Source of the DNA: Euleptes europaea
Taxonomy: Eukaryota; Chordata; Lepidosauria; Squamata; Sphaerodactylidae
Reading direction: 5' to 3'
Assembly: GCF_029931775.1 (NCBI RefSeq)
Contig: NC_079314.1
Span: 67,695,879-67,759,878 of the forward strand
Length of the DNA: 64,000 bases
The position numbers were made by a program, and so were the translations under genes. Under the pieces are notes generated by a model. It saw only the letters and a list, made by a program, of their open reading frames with translations. It ran no database searches and was not told where the DNA came from. Shown here one piece after another: positions 9,993-21,700 of the stretch (position 1 is its first letter; each line of letters opens with the position of its first letter).

Positions 9993-12900
9993 GGTACTTT
10001 CAAAACTCAATTAATTTTACTATGAAAGTTTTCACAATAATACAAAATCATGATTTTGCAATTAGCTGAAATCAATTTGCCAAATTAAGCATGAAAATAC
10101 AGTCCTTTCTGCAAAAACACATGCTAAGTTGGATGCCTGGGAGTACTTCTTTGCATATCTTTATGGAGCAGAGCCTACTAAAAAGACCCAGTTGGTATGT
10201 GCACTCATTTAAAAGCTATTACCATTCACAAGTATAATTAATTAACATCAGTGAATGCATAGAAGTATTTTTGTGTGTGCTGAGAGAGAAATTAAAGCAG
10301 CAGCAAGTTTAAAAAAAAAAAACTAACAAGAGAAGGAAAGGCCCAGAATACCAAAGCAATGGTGTTTAAAACATGCTAAATTAACCAGAGAGCAGAATTG
10401 GCACATCAGTTGGCCCCATTCTTCTATTATTCTCCAGCCAGTCCAGACAGTTAGTTTACTGCACAACAAATGCTAATTTGCTGCATGGGACTCATAGCCT
10501 TCTCTCAAATAAACATTTATCTTCAGGGGCATTGCATGTTCGCAGCAACTGAACAGCAATATATTGTTGCTGTAAAAAATCCTGTTTTCTCTAACTAATG
10601 GAATAACTGCAACTTGAATGCTGTGTGGAATGTGGCTGTGTGACTGTCAGGGGCATCGAGTAGCTAGTGTCTCTGACATCAATAATGATAACAATACAAT
10701 TCCTGCTTATCCCTTTGTGACCGTAAGCATATATGTATACAATAAGCATGCCAAGAACTTCAACAAAATCACCAGGTGAACTTGCCTTGATTGAACTTTA
10801 TTGATTGTACATGAAAAGAGCTCCTGATCAGATTAATCAGATGGCTTTTATTTCAGTTTGTTTTATGTGTCGTGCTATGCATCTTTGTGCTTGCGCAGTA
10901 GTTGCTTGTGTTTCAGGCCCAGCCTGTGCCTTTGCAATAAGTAACAAATAACGAACTTGACAAAGTCTTCTCAGGCACCAGAGAAAAGGTATGTATCCCC
11001 TGGAGTTATGGTCAAGTCACTGGAGTGACCTACTTCTCAAGCATGGAATTACTCATTCACCCCATCTTTGCTTCTGTCTAGTTGGACACATCCTTTAAAG
11101 ACTACACCACTCTGGCTATGTTCTGAGCCTTTCCATTTCACTCATTTTCACTGCTGATGTTCCCAACTTCAGTTTGTTTTATGTTATTTTGTATATTATA
11201 TGCCATATTATGTCAATGCAAAAGTACAGCATTTATCAATGAATTGTTGGGATGTGCAATTGGATATTGGCAACCCTAAAAGTCATCTTACTTACACAGC
11301 ATCGGATTGGACTAGCTGTATCTGAGGCAGTCAAAATCTTCCTGGAACAACTCCTGGATCTTTTAATATTGTGAATTATTTCTTGGGAATTTAACAGCCC
11401 ACCTGAACTTTTTGTAAAAAAATGTTTTGCCCAGTTCCCCAGGAAACAGCATTTCTCTCAACCCATCATAGGCATAGATCTGATCAGGTGAGTTGTCTTG
11501 GCCAGTCACACAATCTTTATTGAAGTGGAGGGAAATTTTAAACTGCAGCAGTCTATTATGTTTGCTATTTGTGATCATGTTTGTGCTGCATGTTTGCTGA
11601 ACTTGTTGCTGTTCCTTACATTTTGTGAGAAATACTTCACTTGGCCAGATGGATCCTGCCTGAATTGAACCGGACTATTTTCTTGGCAGACTGATTTGAT
11701 TCATTTTGATTATTAATTTATTACTAATAGCTCGGCATTCCCCCAACCTTTTCCCCTAGGGGGAAGGTTAGTAAGCGGGGTTACATTTGTTTGCTGGTGG
11801 ATAACATTCAGGATAGGCATTAGTTTAGTTGTTGTTTTGGGTTCTGTGCAGATTAATTTCTGGTTTGTTTTGATCTTCTGCCTTTCCCATATTTGAGCTT
11901 CTGAAGAGTTTATTTCTTGTTTTGCACTGTAGACATGAGCTTGCTTCGAGTATAAAACGCTCTTATTTCTCCACAATGCAGTTGGTGGGGTGGAAGGGTG
12001 CCTCACTACACAGACACTCTGGAAGGACAACTTTTACTTGTAGTTACAAAGTGGTATTTCTTTTAAAGTGCCTTTCCAGAAAACTGGCAGCCATTTTTTC
12101 TCATTTTCCCACTATGTAGAGAGGATGGCTGGTGGCTGTTAAAACTGTAAAAGCTCAAACCAATCTAAGTTGCATTAGAGTCCTATGGGGGCTCATTAAC
12201 TGCACCCAGATTCTTTCACATAGATTCTCCCCCACTCACAGAAGCTACACTCCCTCATAAAGTCCTTGTTCAATGTGACGCTATTCTGATGCAGACAGTA
12301 TGGAATGAATTAGTGTTAACATACACAGTGGCATACACAAAAAGGAAGAGATGATCAAATTAGGATGTGTGCTATATTTTTAGGAAAGGGTCTCTATGCT
12401 AGGGTAAGTAGTGACCACAGTCCATTAGAAGTAGTCTTCCGCACTGCCAATTTAGAAGTTCAACAAAGATTGATAGAAAAGCACAGCCACTGCCCCATCC
12501 TTTCACTGTGGAACACTAAATGGGCAAAGGCAATTCAGATGGTCAGTTGTCTTATCCCAATGACATAGGACAAGTGAACAGTTATCAGAAGCATTCTGTT
12601 GTATAGCAGATGCATTTTGTTTTTGGCTCTCTTATAGCTCTTGTAATACACCAAATAATGACCCCTGACAAGTTAAGAACACAGACTGCATTGTGCTTTG
12701 ATACTAATGTTCAGTTAGAAGACAAGATTGAGGGGAAAGTCTATCCAGTTCCGATACTGACTGTTGTGCGGTTGTTGCTGCGCTAAAAGAAACCAAGCAT
12801 CTTGTTTTTTTAAAAGAATTCAACTAGAAGCAAACCCAAACAAAATTGCACGTAGCAAATAAGATTATGTATGACTGAGTGAAACAATCCCCCACTAACA

Positions 12901-13449
12901 ATGACAAAAAAAAAGACTGAAATGAATGAAGAGCAAAAGGTCTGTTTCATACCAGATATAATTTAATGTAACTAGAGAGTTCTGTCTGTCTCATAACCTC
13001 ATCTATCTGTGTGCAAATAACTTTAACAACAGCTAACAAAAACAAACAACAAATGTAGAAATCATGCTCTGTCTGTATTTCCCTCGGGAATGCTATGCAT
13101 ATTATTTGCGGGAGTGATCAGAACACATCTGCAGGTGGGAATTTTTTTATTAAAAAAGCTAATTTTAATATTGTCACAAACAAGATACAATATTTGGTGA
13201 CTGGTGTTTGCTTTCCTTAAGGAAGGCATAATGTTAATGTTTAATGTCTTCAGGATCCCCTGGAATGCCAAATCATCCTTACTCTTTCCTTCTAAGACTC
13301 CACAGTAACCAATGGCAACTTCTAACAATGCCTGTCTATTCAGGTGCAGAGCATTAACTCTCTTCTGCTCATGTCTGAGAAAAACACAGGGCTTGCTACT
13401 GGCATGTTACAGGGGGTGTTTTAGTAGTCTGAAACCTTTGAAGCTGTAG
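9993..13449. other. Intergenic, no gene seen
   Basis: AT-rich sequence without a recognisable gene. A minus-strand open frame at 13062-13328 (88 codons) and others at 11713-12030 have no domain I recognise. TTGGCAACCCTA at about 11267-11279 resembles one end of the hAT-like family without a partner. Confidence 0.5.
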
Positions 13450-13664
13450 TGTGTGTGTAAAGTGCCGTCAAGTCACAGCCGACTTATGGTGACCCCTTAT
13501 GGGGTTTTCAAGGCAAGAGACTAACAGAGGTGGTTTGCCAGTGCCTTCCTCTGCACAGCAACCCTGGACTTGCTTAGCGGTCTCCCATCCAAATACTAAC
13601 CAGGGCTGATCCTGCTTAGCTCCTGAGATCTGATGAGATCAGGCTAGCCTGGGCCATCCAGGGC
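13450..13664 (-). mobile_element. 5S-rRNA-derived SINE
   Basis: On the minus strand the head follows 5S rRNA through the internal promoter: GATCTCATCAGATCTCAGGA, AGCTAAGCAGG (A-box region) and GGATGGGAGACC (C box). A body common to the composite SINEs follows (GGCAAACCACCTCTGTTAGT, GTCACCATAAGTCGGCTGTG, TTGACGGCACTTTACAC). This type is known from squamates as 5S SINEs. Confidence 0.88.
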
Positions 13665-13674
13665 AGGGCAGAGG

Positions 13675-14985
13675 GTATCTGATAATGTGTTGCAATGCCA
13701 GATTTTTAATAACCTCAACTGATTTTTAGCCTTTGGTTGAAACGAACTAAGGGTGAGAGCAAAAGCAGCCCTCAGGAAAAAATGCAGAAGTTTAGTTTCC
13801 AGCTTGGCCAAACAATTACTTGTTAGCCTCATTTTCCTAAATGTACAACTAGAATATGAGTGACCTATCTGACAGATATTCTTTCAACATAGAGGTCATT
13901 CACAGGGTAATGATGCTGTGATGAATTAAAAAAAAAAAAAAAACACCTAGCCAGTTCATTTTGAAGCTGAAGTCTCAAATATTTTAATGATTTCTTTGCA
14001 TATGCAAATATTGAAATAAACCATGGAAAAGAAAAGGGAGGAGACTTCTCCTAAATTCCACAGTGTCCGAGATGTAGGAGATGTTAAGAAGGAGATGTAG
14101 GAGATGTTAAGAAGGGTAAATATGTTCCCCCCACTTCGACCTGTATCTTTATTATTTAGAGAGGGCTACATATTATTATGCATTTCCTACTGTGAAAGAG
14201 TTAAGAAGATCTTAGGGCAGCACTACTAGATCCAGTTTCCTTTGGAAGAATAGAGATTTACAAAGTTTTCATGACGCATCTTCATTTATAAATATACAGG
14301 CATGGTCTAGTGGAAAAAAACATGTACTCCTACTGCTGGCAGAAAATCCACAGAGAAATTACCTGCACTCCAAGGTGCTCCACCTCCTGCAACTCAAACT
14401 TCAAAAACCTCCGTTTCTTTCTCATACTATCCAAGTTCACATTTGAAAACTGCTGTTTCTCAGAATTACATCCTCCAAACACTTTTCTCATTTCCCAACC
14501 CTGCCGTGAAATGGATACTTACAAAGGACAGCGAAACTCTCATTTCGAGAATCATCCACAATAATGAAGAAAGTTTCTTAAATCCAGACACCTCATTTAC
14601 AGACTAATTTGCAGACCCAGTGCCTATTTGGGGAGAGAATGGCAGCAAGCCCTAAACGACCTGCCAGCCCAGAAGCCCTAACTCACCTAAGGCCCATTTT
14701 GCGGGCATGGGGGTGGGGGCAAAGCCAGCATCGGGAGGGGGGAAAGCAGGTGACTGGCGGCGGGGAAAACTCCTGGCCGGCTGGGATCAGATCCGAGGCT
14801 CCACATGGTCAGGAGCCCTCCAGCTGGGCGGCAGGGCTGATTGAAAATGGTGGCTACAGCCATGCCACCTTGCCGCACCTTCGACTCCCCAGCTTAAAAT
14901 CCCAGGGTCAATTAGGGCCCTTCAGGGGAGGGGCCTCCTGGCCTGCTAGGTTTTGAATGAGCCACTCAGGCCCTGGCAGTAGGCA
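13675..14985. other. Intergenic, no gene seen
   Basis: Contains a 23-bp direct duplication (unit GAGATGTAGGAGATGTTAAG plus AAG) at 14069-14114. The sequence from about 14.6 kb becomes GC-rich and may be the beginning of the LTR-like segment that follows. Confidence 0.45.
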
Positions 14986-14989
14986 GGGG

Positions 14990-15540
14990 TTTCCTAGCCA
15001 GCTCTGTTGGACCTGAGGTTTTCACTCAGGTCCTCTGGCTGGGTATTTAAGGAGCTGCCTGCTTGCTCCTGCTCTCAGTTCTCTTCTGGCTTTTGTCCCG
15101 CCCAGTCTCCCTATGTTGTTTGATAGAGTGTTTTTCTTGTCACAACTTTAGAGGTAGGCAGTTTGGGCATGGGGCTGGATCCAGTTTGAAGGGAAAGCCG
15201 GCCTGCGTGCCCCCTTTCCTCCACTCTGGGGAACCCAATAAGGGGTTTTGGAGGAGGCCTGATTGGTACTTGCCCAGCTCATGGGCTGTGAAGATGGCCT
15301 CCTTCCAAGTGGCAGTTTACCACAGTTGGCTTCTGTCCATGTGGGTCCCGCATACTGCCATCTCAGGCTGCACCCAGCAGGCAGTCTGGGTGCAGGAGGA
15401 CTTCAGTTTGACAGCCGGGTCAGCTGAAGCCTGGATCCCACCCCTATGCCTAGAGCTGTAACCAATAAAGTTGTGGCCACTTTTCATCCAACAAAGACTC
15501 TGTGCATCTTTTGAACTCTGGGAATCTCTGGGTCTAGGGG
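14990..15540 (+). mobile_element. Solo LTR-like fossil, plus strand
   Basis: Has a TATA-like GGGTATTTAAGGAGC near 15040 and a polyadenylation signal AATAAA at 15464-15469 in CCAATAAAGTTGTGGCC, the spacing expected of an LTR. It matches the reverse complement of 15655-16165 along most of its length. Family unassigned, edges uncertain; no internal coding region is present. An old, degraded copy. Confidence 0.65.
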
Positions 15541-15654
15541 TGCTGGGCAGGGGTGGGTCTGCGCCTTGGTGGGTGGAAGGTGCCAGGCGGATGGCCCCAC
15601 AGTTCAGTCCTGTGTCTGCAACCCGGCATGCAATTCTCTTGTCCCTAGAGGCGT

Positions 15655-16165
15655 GATGCTTTATTCACTGATGAACACAGAGTCAGAGTTGGAATGGAAA
15701 TGGCCACAACTTTATTGTTTACAGCATTAGGCATTGACATGGCATGGAACCAAATGATCAGCTGATCCATCTGCCAGCTGATGTTCCTCCTACTACCCAG
15801 CCTGTATGTAGGTTAGCCTAGGATGGCAGTATGCTGGACCCACTTGGACGGAAGCCTGCTGTGTGGTTCACTGCCACCTGGTGGGAGGCCACCCTGAGAG
15901 CCCCCGAGCTGGGCATGTTGCAATCCTGGCCTTCCCCAAAACCCCTTCAAAACCCAGAGTGGGAAAAGGGGGCCCGCAGGCAGGCTTTCCCCCCAAACTG
16001 GATCCGGCCCCATGCCAAAATCGCCAAACACAAAGCTGTGACAAAACAAAGCAACAACATAATTATATCCATACAACCAAAGCCTAGCAAAGGGAGAGTG
16101 GGCGGGACAACCAGAAGCAAACTGATCCGGGAGCAGAGCAAGCCCCGCTTAAGTACTCAGCCCAT
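15655..16165 (-). mobile_element. Solo LTR-like fossil, minus strand
   Basis: Same family as 14990-15540 but inverted. The shared signal GGCCACAACTTTATTG is at 15702-15717, and GGGCGGGACAACCAGAAG near 16101 pairs with CTTTTGTCCCGCCC in the other copy. Clearly diverged from it, so both are old. Confidence 0.65.
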
Positions 16166-16557
16166 GTTTGCAGCCAATTTACCACAGTATTATGAGCTAC
16201 TGACATATACTGACTACAGAAACACAGTCCAACATAAACTTAATGTCACTCAATTCCATTGAAGTCAATAAAAGGCTATAACTCTGAGTAGGATTGTACT
16301 GAGTACTGGATTGTGACTTTCATGTGTAACATCTGTTGTTACCATACTGGTAGATATTATAATCTCTGATCCTCATGCTTTCCCCAATATGTCAGATCCA
16401 TAGCAGGGCTGTTGGAAAAAAAAATAATTCGGTAAAATTCGGATTCAGCAAAATTCATCCTGTTTTTATATGCGAAATGCCAAAGTCCGAACTCCCCCAA
16501 TTCAGATCCGTGGAATTCGGCACTAAGTTTGGAGTTCGCAAATAAATTCGGCCATTT

Positions 16558-16980
16558 AAAGCCATTAAAAACACATTCGCAGCTTTCCACAGCTCCGGGG
16601 GAGGGGCATTTTTGGAGGTAGAGGTCCCAAACTTTCAGTGTAGCTTGAGGGGACCCTTCTTGCAAGAACCCCCAAGTTTTGTAAAGATTGGGTCAGGGGG
16701 ACCCGAGATATGGGGCCCAGAAGGGGTCCCCCCCAAAATCGCCAATTGGAATAAAGGCATTAAAAACACATTTGCAGCTTTCCACGGCTCCGGGGGGGGG
16801 GACATTTTTGGAGGTAGAGGTCCCAAACTTTCAGTGTAGCTTGAGAGGACTCTTCTTGCAAGAACCCCCAGGTTTTGTAAAGATTGGGTCAGGGGGTCCC
16901 GAGATATGGGGCCCGGAAGGGGTCCCCCCAATCTGCCCATTGGAATAAAGCCATTAAAAACACATTCACTGCTTACCACT
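16558..16980 (+). repeat. Tandem ~195-bp repeat, forward arm (two full units and a third begun)
   Basis: Units start at about 16558, 16753 and 16947, each with CCATTAAAAACACATT, a CTCCGGGG block, GGAGGTAGAGGTCCC and TTTTGTAAAGATTGGGTCAG. The two full units are close to identical apart from a few bases. A preceding AT-rich stretch repeats ATTCGG several times (about 16427-16550). Confidence 0.85.
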
Positions 16981-17131
16981 CGCAAAGAGATCAAGCCCCC
17001 CCCCCAAGACAGGTAACCCCCCAAATCACACTCCACAGAGGCAATCAAGCCCCCCCAGCAGAACAGCCTCCCCGAACCAGAAGATGCAAATTCCAAACGA
17101 AGGAGAAGAACGGGCCAGACAGAGACTCACT

Positions 17132-17421
17132 GACATGTGTTTTTAATGGCTTTATTCCAATTGGGGGGGACCGCATAACTCGGGGGCCGCTGACCCAATC
17201 TTTACAAAACTTGGGGGTTCTTGCAAGTAGGGTCCCTCCAAGCTACCCTGAAGGTTTGGGACCTCTACCTCCAAAAATGCCCCCCCTGGAGCCGTGGAAA
17301 GCCGCGAATGTGTTTTTAATGGCTTTATTCCAATGGGGGGATTGCATAACTCAGGGCCCACTGACCCAATCTTTACAAAACTTGGGGGTTCCGGGCCCCA
17401 TTTTTGGAGGTAGAGGTCCCA
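17132..17421 (-). repeat. Inverted ~195-bp repeat arm (one and a half units)
   Basis: The same unit as 16558-16980 in reverse: TGTGTTTTTAATGGCTTTAT at about 17136 and 17308, CTGACCCAATCTTTACAAAA at about 17189 and 17360. The arms face each other across about 150 bases of C-rich spacer, so the locus could fold into a long hairpin. Confidence 0.85.
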
Positions 17422-17536
17422 CATCACCATCCATCAGAAATGTTTTCCCACCCCAATCCACAACATCTGGAAAGGCCTTCAAGTAACAGTTAAAACAAAT
17501 GTGTAAAGTGGTATTGGGTTTCCATATACCCTACAG

Positions 17537-17853
17537 CAGGGGTGGGGAACCTCCAGCCCGTGGGCCGTTTAAGGCCCGTGACATCATTTGGTGCGGCCCG
17601 CGGACTCTCCTGCGCACGCGTGCGAAGCCGGGAAGGCATTTGTGCATGTGGGGGGGGGAAGCCTCTCTCCCTCTTTCCTTCCTTTCTTCCCTCCCTCCAT
17701 CCTCTGCATAGCCTCTCCTAAGGTTGCCAACCTCCAGGTGGTGGCTGGAGATGTGGCAACCCAAGCCTCTCCCCCCCCCCTTGCCAGGAGATCTACACCT
17801 GGTATGGCCCCTGAATGATGTTATAAATGTGCAAATGGCCTGTGGCACCCCTG
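17537..17853 (+). mobile_element. hAT-like MITE, CAGGGGTGGGG family, complete
   Basis: Begins CAGGGGTGGGGAACC and ends GGCACCCCTG, with a perfect 8-bp duplication CCCTACAG at 17529-17536 and 17854-17861. The terminal CAGGG type and 8-bp duplication are typical of hAT. A 46-bp element of another family is nested at 17719-17764. Confidence 0.92.
17719..17764 (+). mobile_element. Minimal 46-bp TAGGGTTGCC-family element nested in another MITE
   Basis: Starts TAAGGTTGCCAACCTCC and ends GTGGCAACCCAA. It has an 8-bp duplication GCCTCTCC at 17711-17718 and 17765-17772. Little more than the two ends is left of a ~205-bp element. Confidence 0.82.
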
Positions 17854-17861
17854 CCCTACAG

Positions 17862-19205
17862 CCATGGAAATAGGTCATTCTTATACTCGATTTTTAAAAA
17901 TTGCAGAGTAAATTCAACAATTCCTTTAACTTCTACATCTAGGATACCAAAGACAGAAATTAGTACTGTTGTTCTAAGAGGCAAATATTTTGAAAAAAAG
18001 TTTATAGTAACTTTTAAAACCCAGAAATAAAACTTAATTGAGCCATCTTCAAAAGACCCCTGCCATAGTACAGAAAAGAGAAGGCAGTAAGAGAACAAAT
18101 GGTTTGAACTTGATGGGAAGTCCCCCCCCCCCACTCGGTTAAAATAAAAAAAGGATGAGGGTCTAAACTGGCTCTAACAAAAAAAGTTGTAGTGAAAAGC
18201 TGGTCGAAAATGTCAGCTCAGCATGATGCAGCAGTGGAAAAGGCATATTCAGTGTTAGGAGGTTTTAGTAAGGGGGCTGAAAATTAGATTAAGTTGGTAT
18301 CATGCTGCCAATAGCAGAGCAGCTAAAAATTATCAGGGAGCTGAAACATTTCCCCTATGGAAACAAGGCTAAGAGTTTGGGTTCCAGTATAAGAGAAAAA
18401 AAAAAGATAAGTAGGGAAACAGAACTTTGTGACAAATCTGTTGAGAAACATACTCTTTGACAGCTGCAATTCTTTGTGAACCACACCTGTCTCCCAGCTG
18501 TCGGACTCCCAACAGCATGTTGAACAGCTTTGAAACCACCTAGTAGTTGTGGGGGTGGAGCTTCATTTCCTTCTCCTTCTCCTCTGACACTTGTACGGTA
18601 TATGAAATTGATTTCCCCTAGAGGTTATGGGTAGTTATAGTCAGGCAATTAGGTGATGCTGTGGGTGGAAAACTAGAACATCCATGGGGCTGGGTAGAAA
18701 CATGCATGTGCAGATTGCTGCATATCTCAGTAGAGCAGCAGACACTATTGTTGATCAGACAGACTGAAAACATTTTTTTAGTTGTACAATATTGATTAAT
18801 GACTGTTTTGTTCATTTTTCATTCAATTAGCAGTGGAGCGTGGCAAGAAGGCAAGGTGGTGGGAGTGAACGTGCACAGGGTACACACAGAAAGTAACTTG
18901 GTGAACCAGGATCAGGCTGCTTGCAAACAACCTGAACTGCCCACTGAACAATCAGCCCCTTGCTCATGCATGAAATGGGGGATGTTGGTAGTTTCTAAAA
19001 TCATGGTGTGAAGACAGTGATTAGAAAGAAAGTATTCTCAATCTCTCTGAGTCCTAGAACTCTCCTCCTTCATTCATACATCAAGTTGCTCAGGAAGTTT
19101 CACAATTGTAGAGGCTGTAGTATGTGTGGGAACTGCAATCATGTTAGTGGTGCTGATTACATAGGGCTTTGTTACTTTAGATCAGCAAGCTTTAAAAAAA
19201 CAACT
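17862..19205. other. Intergenic, no gene seen
   Basis: Unique-looking AT-rich sequence. I searched it on the minus strand for the RPAP3 terminal exon and found none. Confidence 0.45.
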
Positions 19206-19428
19206 AGATTTTAGAGTGTTGAACTAGTATCTGGGAGTCCTAGGTTTGAATCCTCACTCTGCCACAGAAGCTTATGGGGAGGGGGGACACCTTGGGTCAG
19301 TCATACACTCTCAGCCTAACCTACTTCACAGGGTTGTTGTGAGATAAAATGGATGAGAGGAGAATGATGTAAAATGCTTTGGGTCCCCACTGGGAAGAAA
19401 GGCAGGGTATAAAGTAAATAAAATAACT
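19206..19428 (+). mobile_element. tRNA-derived SINE, Sauria type
   Basis: Contains AGGTTTGAATCCTCACTCTG (B box region), CACTCTCAGCCTAACCTACT, CACAGGGTTGTTGTGAG and the tail TGGGTCCCCACTGGGAAGAA, ending in AAGTAAATAAAATAA. This is the layout of the squamate Sauria SINE. The start of the tRNA head is decayed. Confidence 0.82.
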
Positions 19429-21398
19429 GTTATCAGGCCCTGTTACACACTGGAAGTGTAAGCAAGCGCTGGTGTTGGTTTCCCATTTCCAGAATTTGTT
19501 TCCCAATTCCAGAATTACTGCAGAAATTGAATTTCTGAGCTGAACTGGAAGCTAGGAAAGGCTTTCTATTAGTATCCATACTGAGGAAATAATTTGTTTT
19601 CTAACTAAACAAAAACACACACAATTTAAGTAAATTGTTGAAGATCCTAATAGTAAATCTGGGCTATTAAGTTGAAGTCCAAATGATCTTGGTTATGTAT
19701 TCAGTATATTGGTTATGTATTCTTGGTTATGTATTCAGTATATTCAGATCAACCAAATATTTAATCATGATTGTTTGGCAACAAGAACAAAATAATGTGT
19801 ATTTCAAGGTTAACTATAGCACCTAGAATTGGGCATCACATTGCATAGCTTTAAAGCCAAAAGATATAAGAGCCACAAGAGGGTCAACATTTATTATCTA
19901 CCCAGGCATGTTTTCATTGTCTATTTAAGCACTTACTGAATTATATACTTGACATTTTCAGACATACATTAATAATTACAGTCCTCCAACATTTAAATGA
20001 AACTAACAGCTGTGGTGTTGAATGTCAAGCCCCTCTTACTTCAGTGAAATAAGTTTTCATTATGAAATCTAAAATAATCTAGCAGAAATTGCTCATTTTT
20101 CTGTAGGAATACAAATTCTGCTCATTTTGGCATTTAATACCAATGTTGAAAAATAATGCTAGTCTGAAAATTACTTTCTGCACATAAGAGGGAGACTGTA
20201 GTACCAATGGAATTGCAGTAAAATAAATTACTCCATATATGAAACCTCAGTTACTTCTGGGCGATGAAAAAATATATTTAATGAGCTGTCATTATTAACC
20301 TGGTTCACTGCAGCAATTACCAGAAATAGGGAAAAAAATTGCAGAGAACTCCCCCTCCCACCTCGTCGTTTGTAGAGTAATGTATGTATCACAAGAGGGA
20401 ATCCTAGAATGGTTTCTTGTTTTGTATAATGGCCAAAGCACAATGTGGGACTTTATAAAAGTTAAGACAGCTCCTATGAGAGTATGCGGAACAAATTAGT
20501 TAGCCTTCAGGTACCACAGGACTGTCGTTTTGCTATAATAGAGCCTATTTACAGTTCTCTGTCACACAACAGCTTGGTAGGACAGTCTGTTTTCATGATG
20601 GGAGATCTAACTGAAATATTGTCACATCAAGGTAAAAATAAGGATGATGGCCATGTTGAACCTAGTGACACAGTAAGCTTCTTTTCATTGTGTTGACAAG
20701 TAGAGAAAATGTAAACTTTCAAATTATGTGTACAGTGTTAGGCATAAATATCCAGAACATAACCAAAATTATAATATTTCAAGACTGGTAACTATCCAGG
20801 CCATGTCAGGTGAAGGTAGGTACTTATTATTTTAATCTTGGAAATACAAATTCCTAAGTCCATTGTGATGAATCTGCCATCCAGTATGTTTCCTAGGATC
20901 CATCTACTGAGAAATTATTTGCTGGTGGCAACCATCTGGAGGTGGATCTTCTACATAGCCTGGTTGGGGAAATCTAAATTAGAAGTAGCTGATATCCATG
21001 GCTAGGATAATTAAGAGTTCCTTGAGTGTGATACAAGATAGCCTCAATGTGGAAGCTGCTTAGTACCTCTTGGTAATTAGTCCTCAGTCAGTGGCCATGC
21101 CATCTTCAAACATGGGACAGGCTTCTTGGTTTTCTTCTTTGGACCAAGACACTCTTTAAGCTGGCAATTGTAATAGAGATTAGGCTTGTGACTTTGAGTG
21201 ATCTTAGCTGGTGGAGTATTAGGAAACATAGTACACTGATTATTAAACTAGAGCTGTTCATGGCTTCCAATACAGATTGACCTTCAGTTTTGGAAGTTGG
21301 AAAAAGTATTCAAGACCATTTTGAAGTAGTTCTGTGCATTCCATTGCTTGGTTTTAAGCAAACAACTTTTATCATAGTAATAGGTCCTTTTCCTGTAT
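19429..21398. other. Intergenic, no gene seen
   Basis: A short tandem duplication of TTGGTTATGTATTC occurs at about 19688-19735. GGTACCACAGGACTGTCGTTT near 20512 resembles a dispersed reptile repeat tail. Nothing coding is recognised. Confidence 0.45.
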
Positions 21399-21406
21399 AC
21401 CTACTG

Positions 21407-21692
21407 CAGTGATACTCACTCAGTGGCTTGGGTGTAACATGTGACACTTCTAAGCACTGTTCCCCAATGTGCCACCTGCCCCATGTTTCAGAAGAGTGGA
21501 CAAAGCCGCCTGGTAGGTTTTGGAGTTGATAGGTGGTTCCCACCTTGAAACAGCTATCTCTGAAAGAACAGCTAAGCTGCACGCCTCCTTGAAATACAAG
21601 GCCTCATGCCAGGGAGGGAAGTAAATGTGACTTTTTTGGTTGATGGTTATTGCAAATATGATGCTCAGTGAGTTCTGGACTGAGTACCACTG
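21407..21692. mobile_element. hAT-like nonautonomous element, CAGTGGTACTCA ends
   Basis: Termini CAGTGATACTCA and TGAGTACCACTG are inverted copies with one mismatch. Flanks ACCTACTG (21399-21406) and ACCTGATG (21693-21700) agree at 6 of 8, consistent with an old hAT insertion. Confidence 0.7.
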
Positions 21693-21700
21693 ACCTGATG

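Noticed and set aside
12230-12300. Possible RPAP3 terminal exon on the minus strand (RHIEQGLYEGV)
   Set aside because: Starts like the expected HIEQ segment, but the following residues do not fit the conserved LKK.YGG ending and a stop comes too soon.
13062-13328. Minus-strand 88-codon frame (VLEGKSKDDLAFQGILKTLN)
   Set aside because: Looks protein-like at first reading, but no family is recognised, no splice context is clear, and base use is like the neighbouring AT-rich DNA.
15063-15461. Plus-strand frame of 132 codons (MLLLSVLFWLLSRPVSLCCL), like a signal peptide
   Set aside because: Lies inside the LTR-like segment; the hydrophobic start is a product of a CT-rich tract.
16612-17486. Several open frames of 75-200 codons on both strands
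   Set aside because: They are made by the GC-rich 195-bp repeat units; frames on both strands overlap and show no domain.
21130-21200. Minus-strand ITIASLKSVLVQRRKPRS as RPAP3 terminal exon
   Set aside because: Only a loose resemblance to the C-terminus; the conserved glycines and tyrosine are absent.
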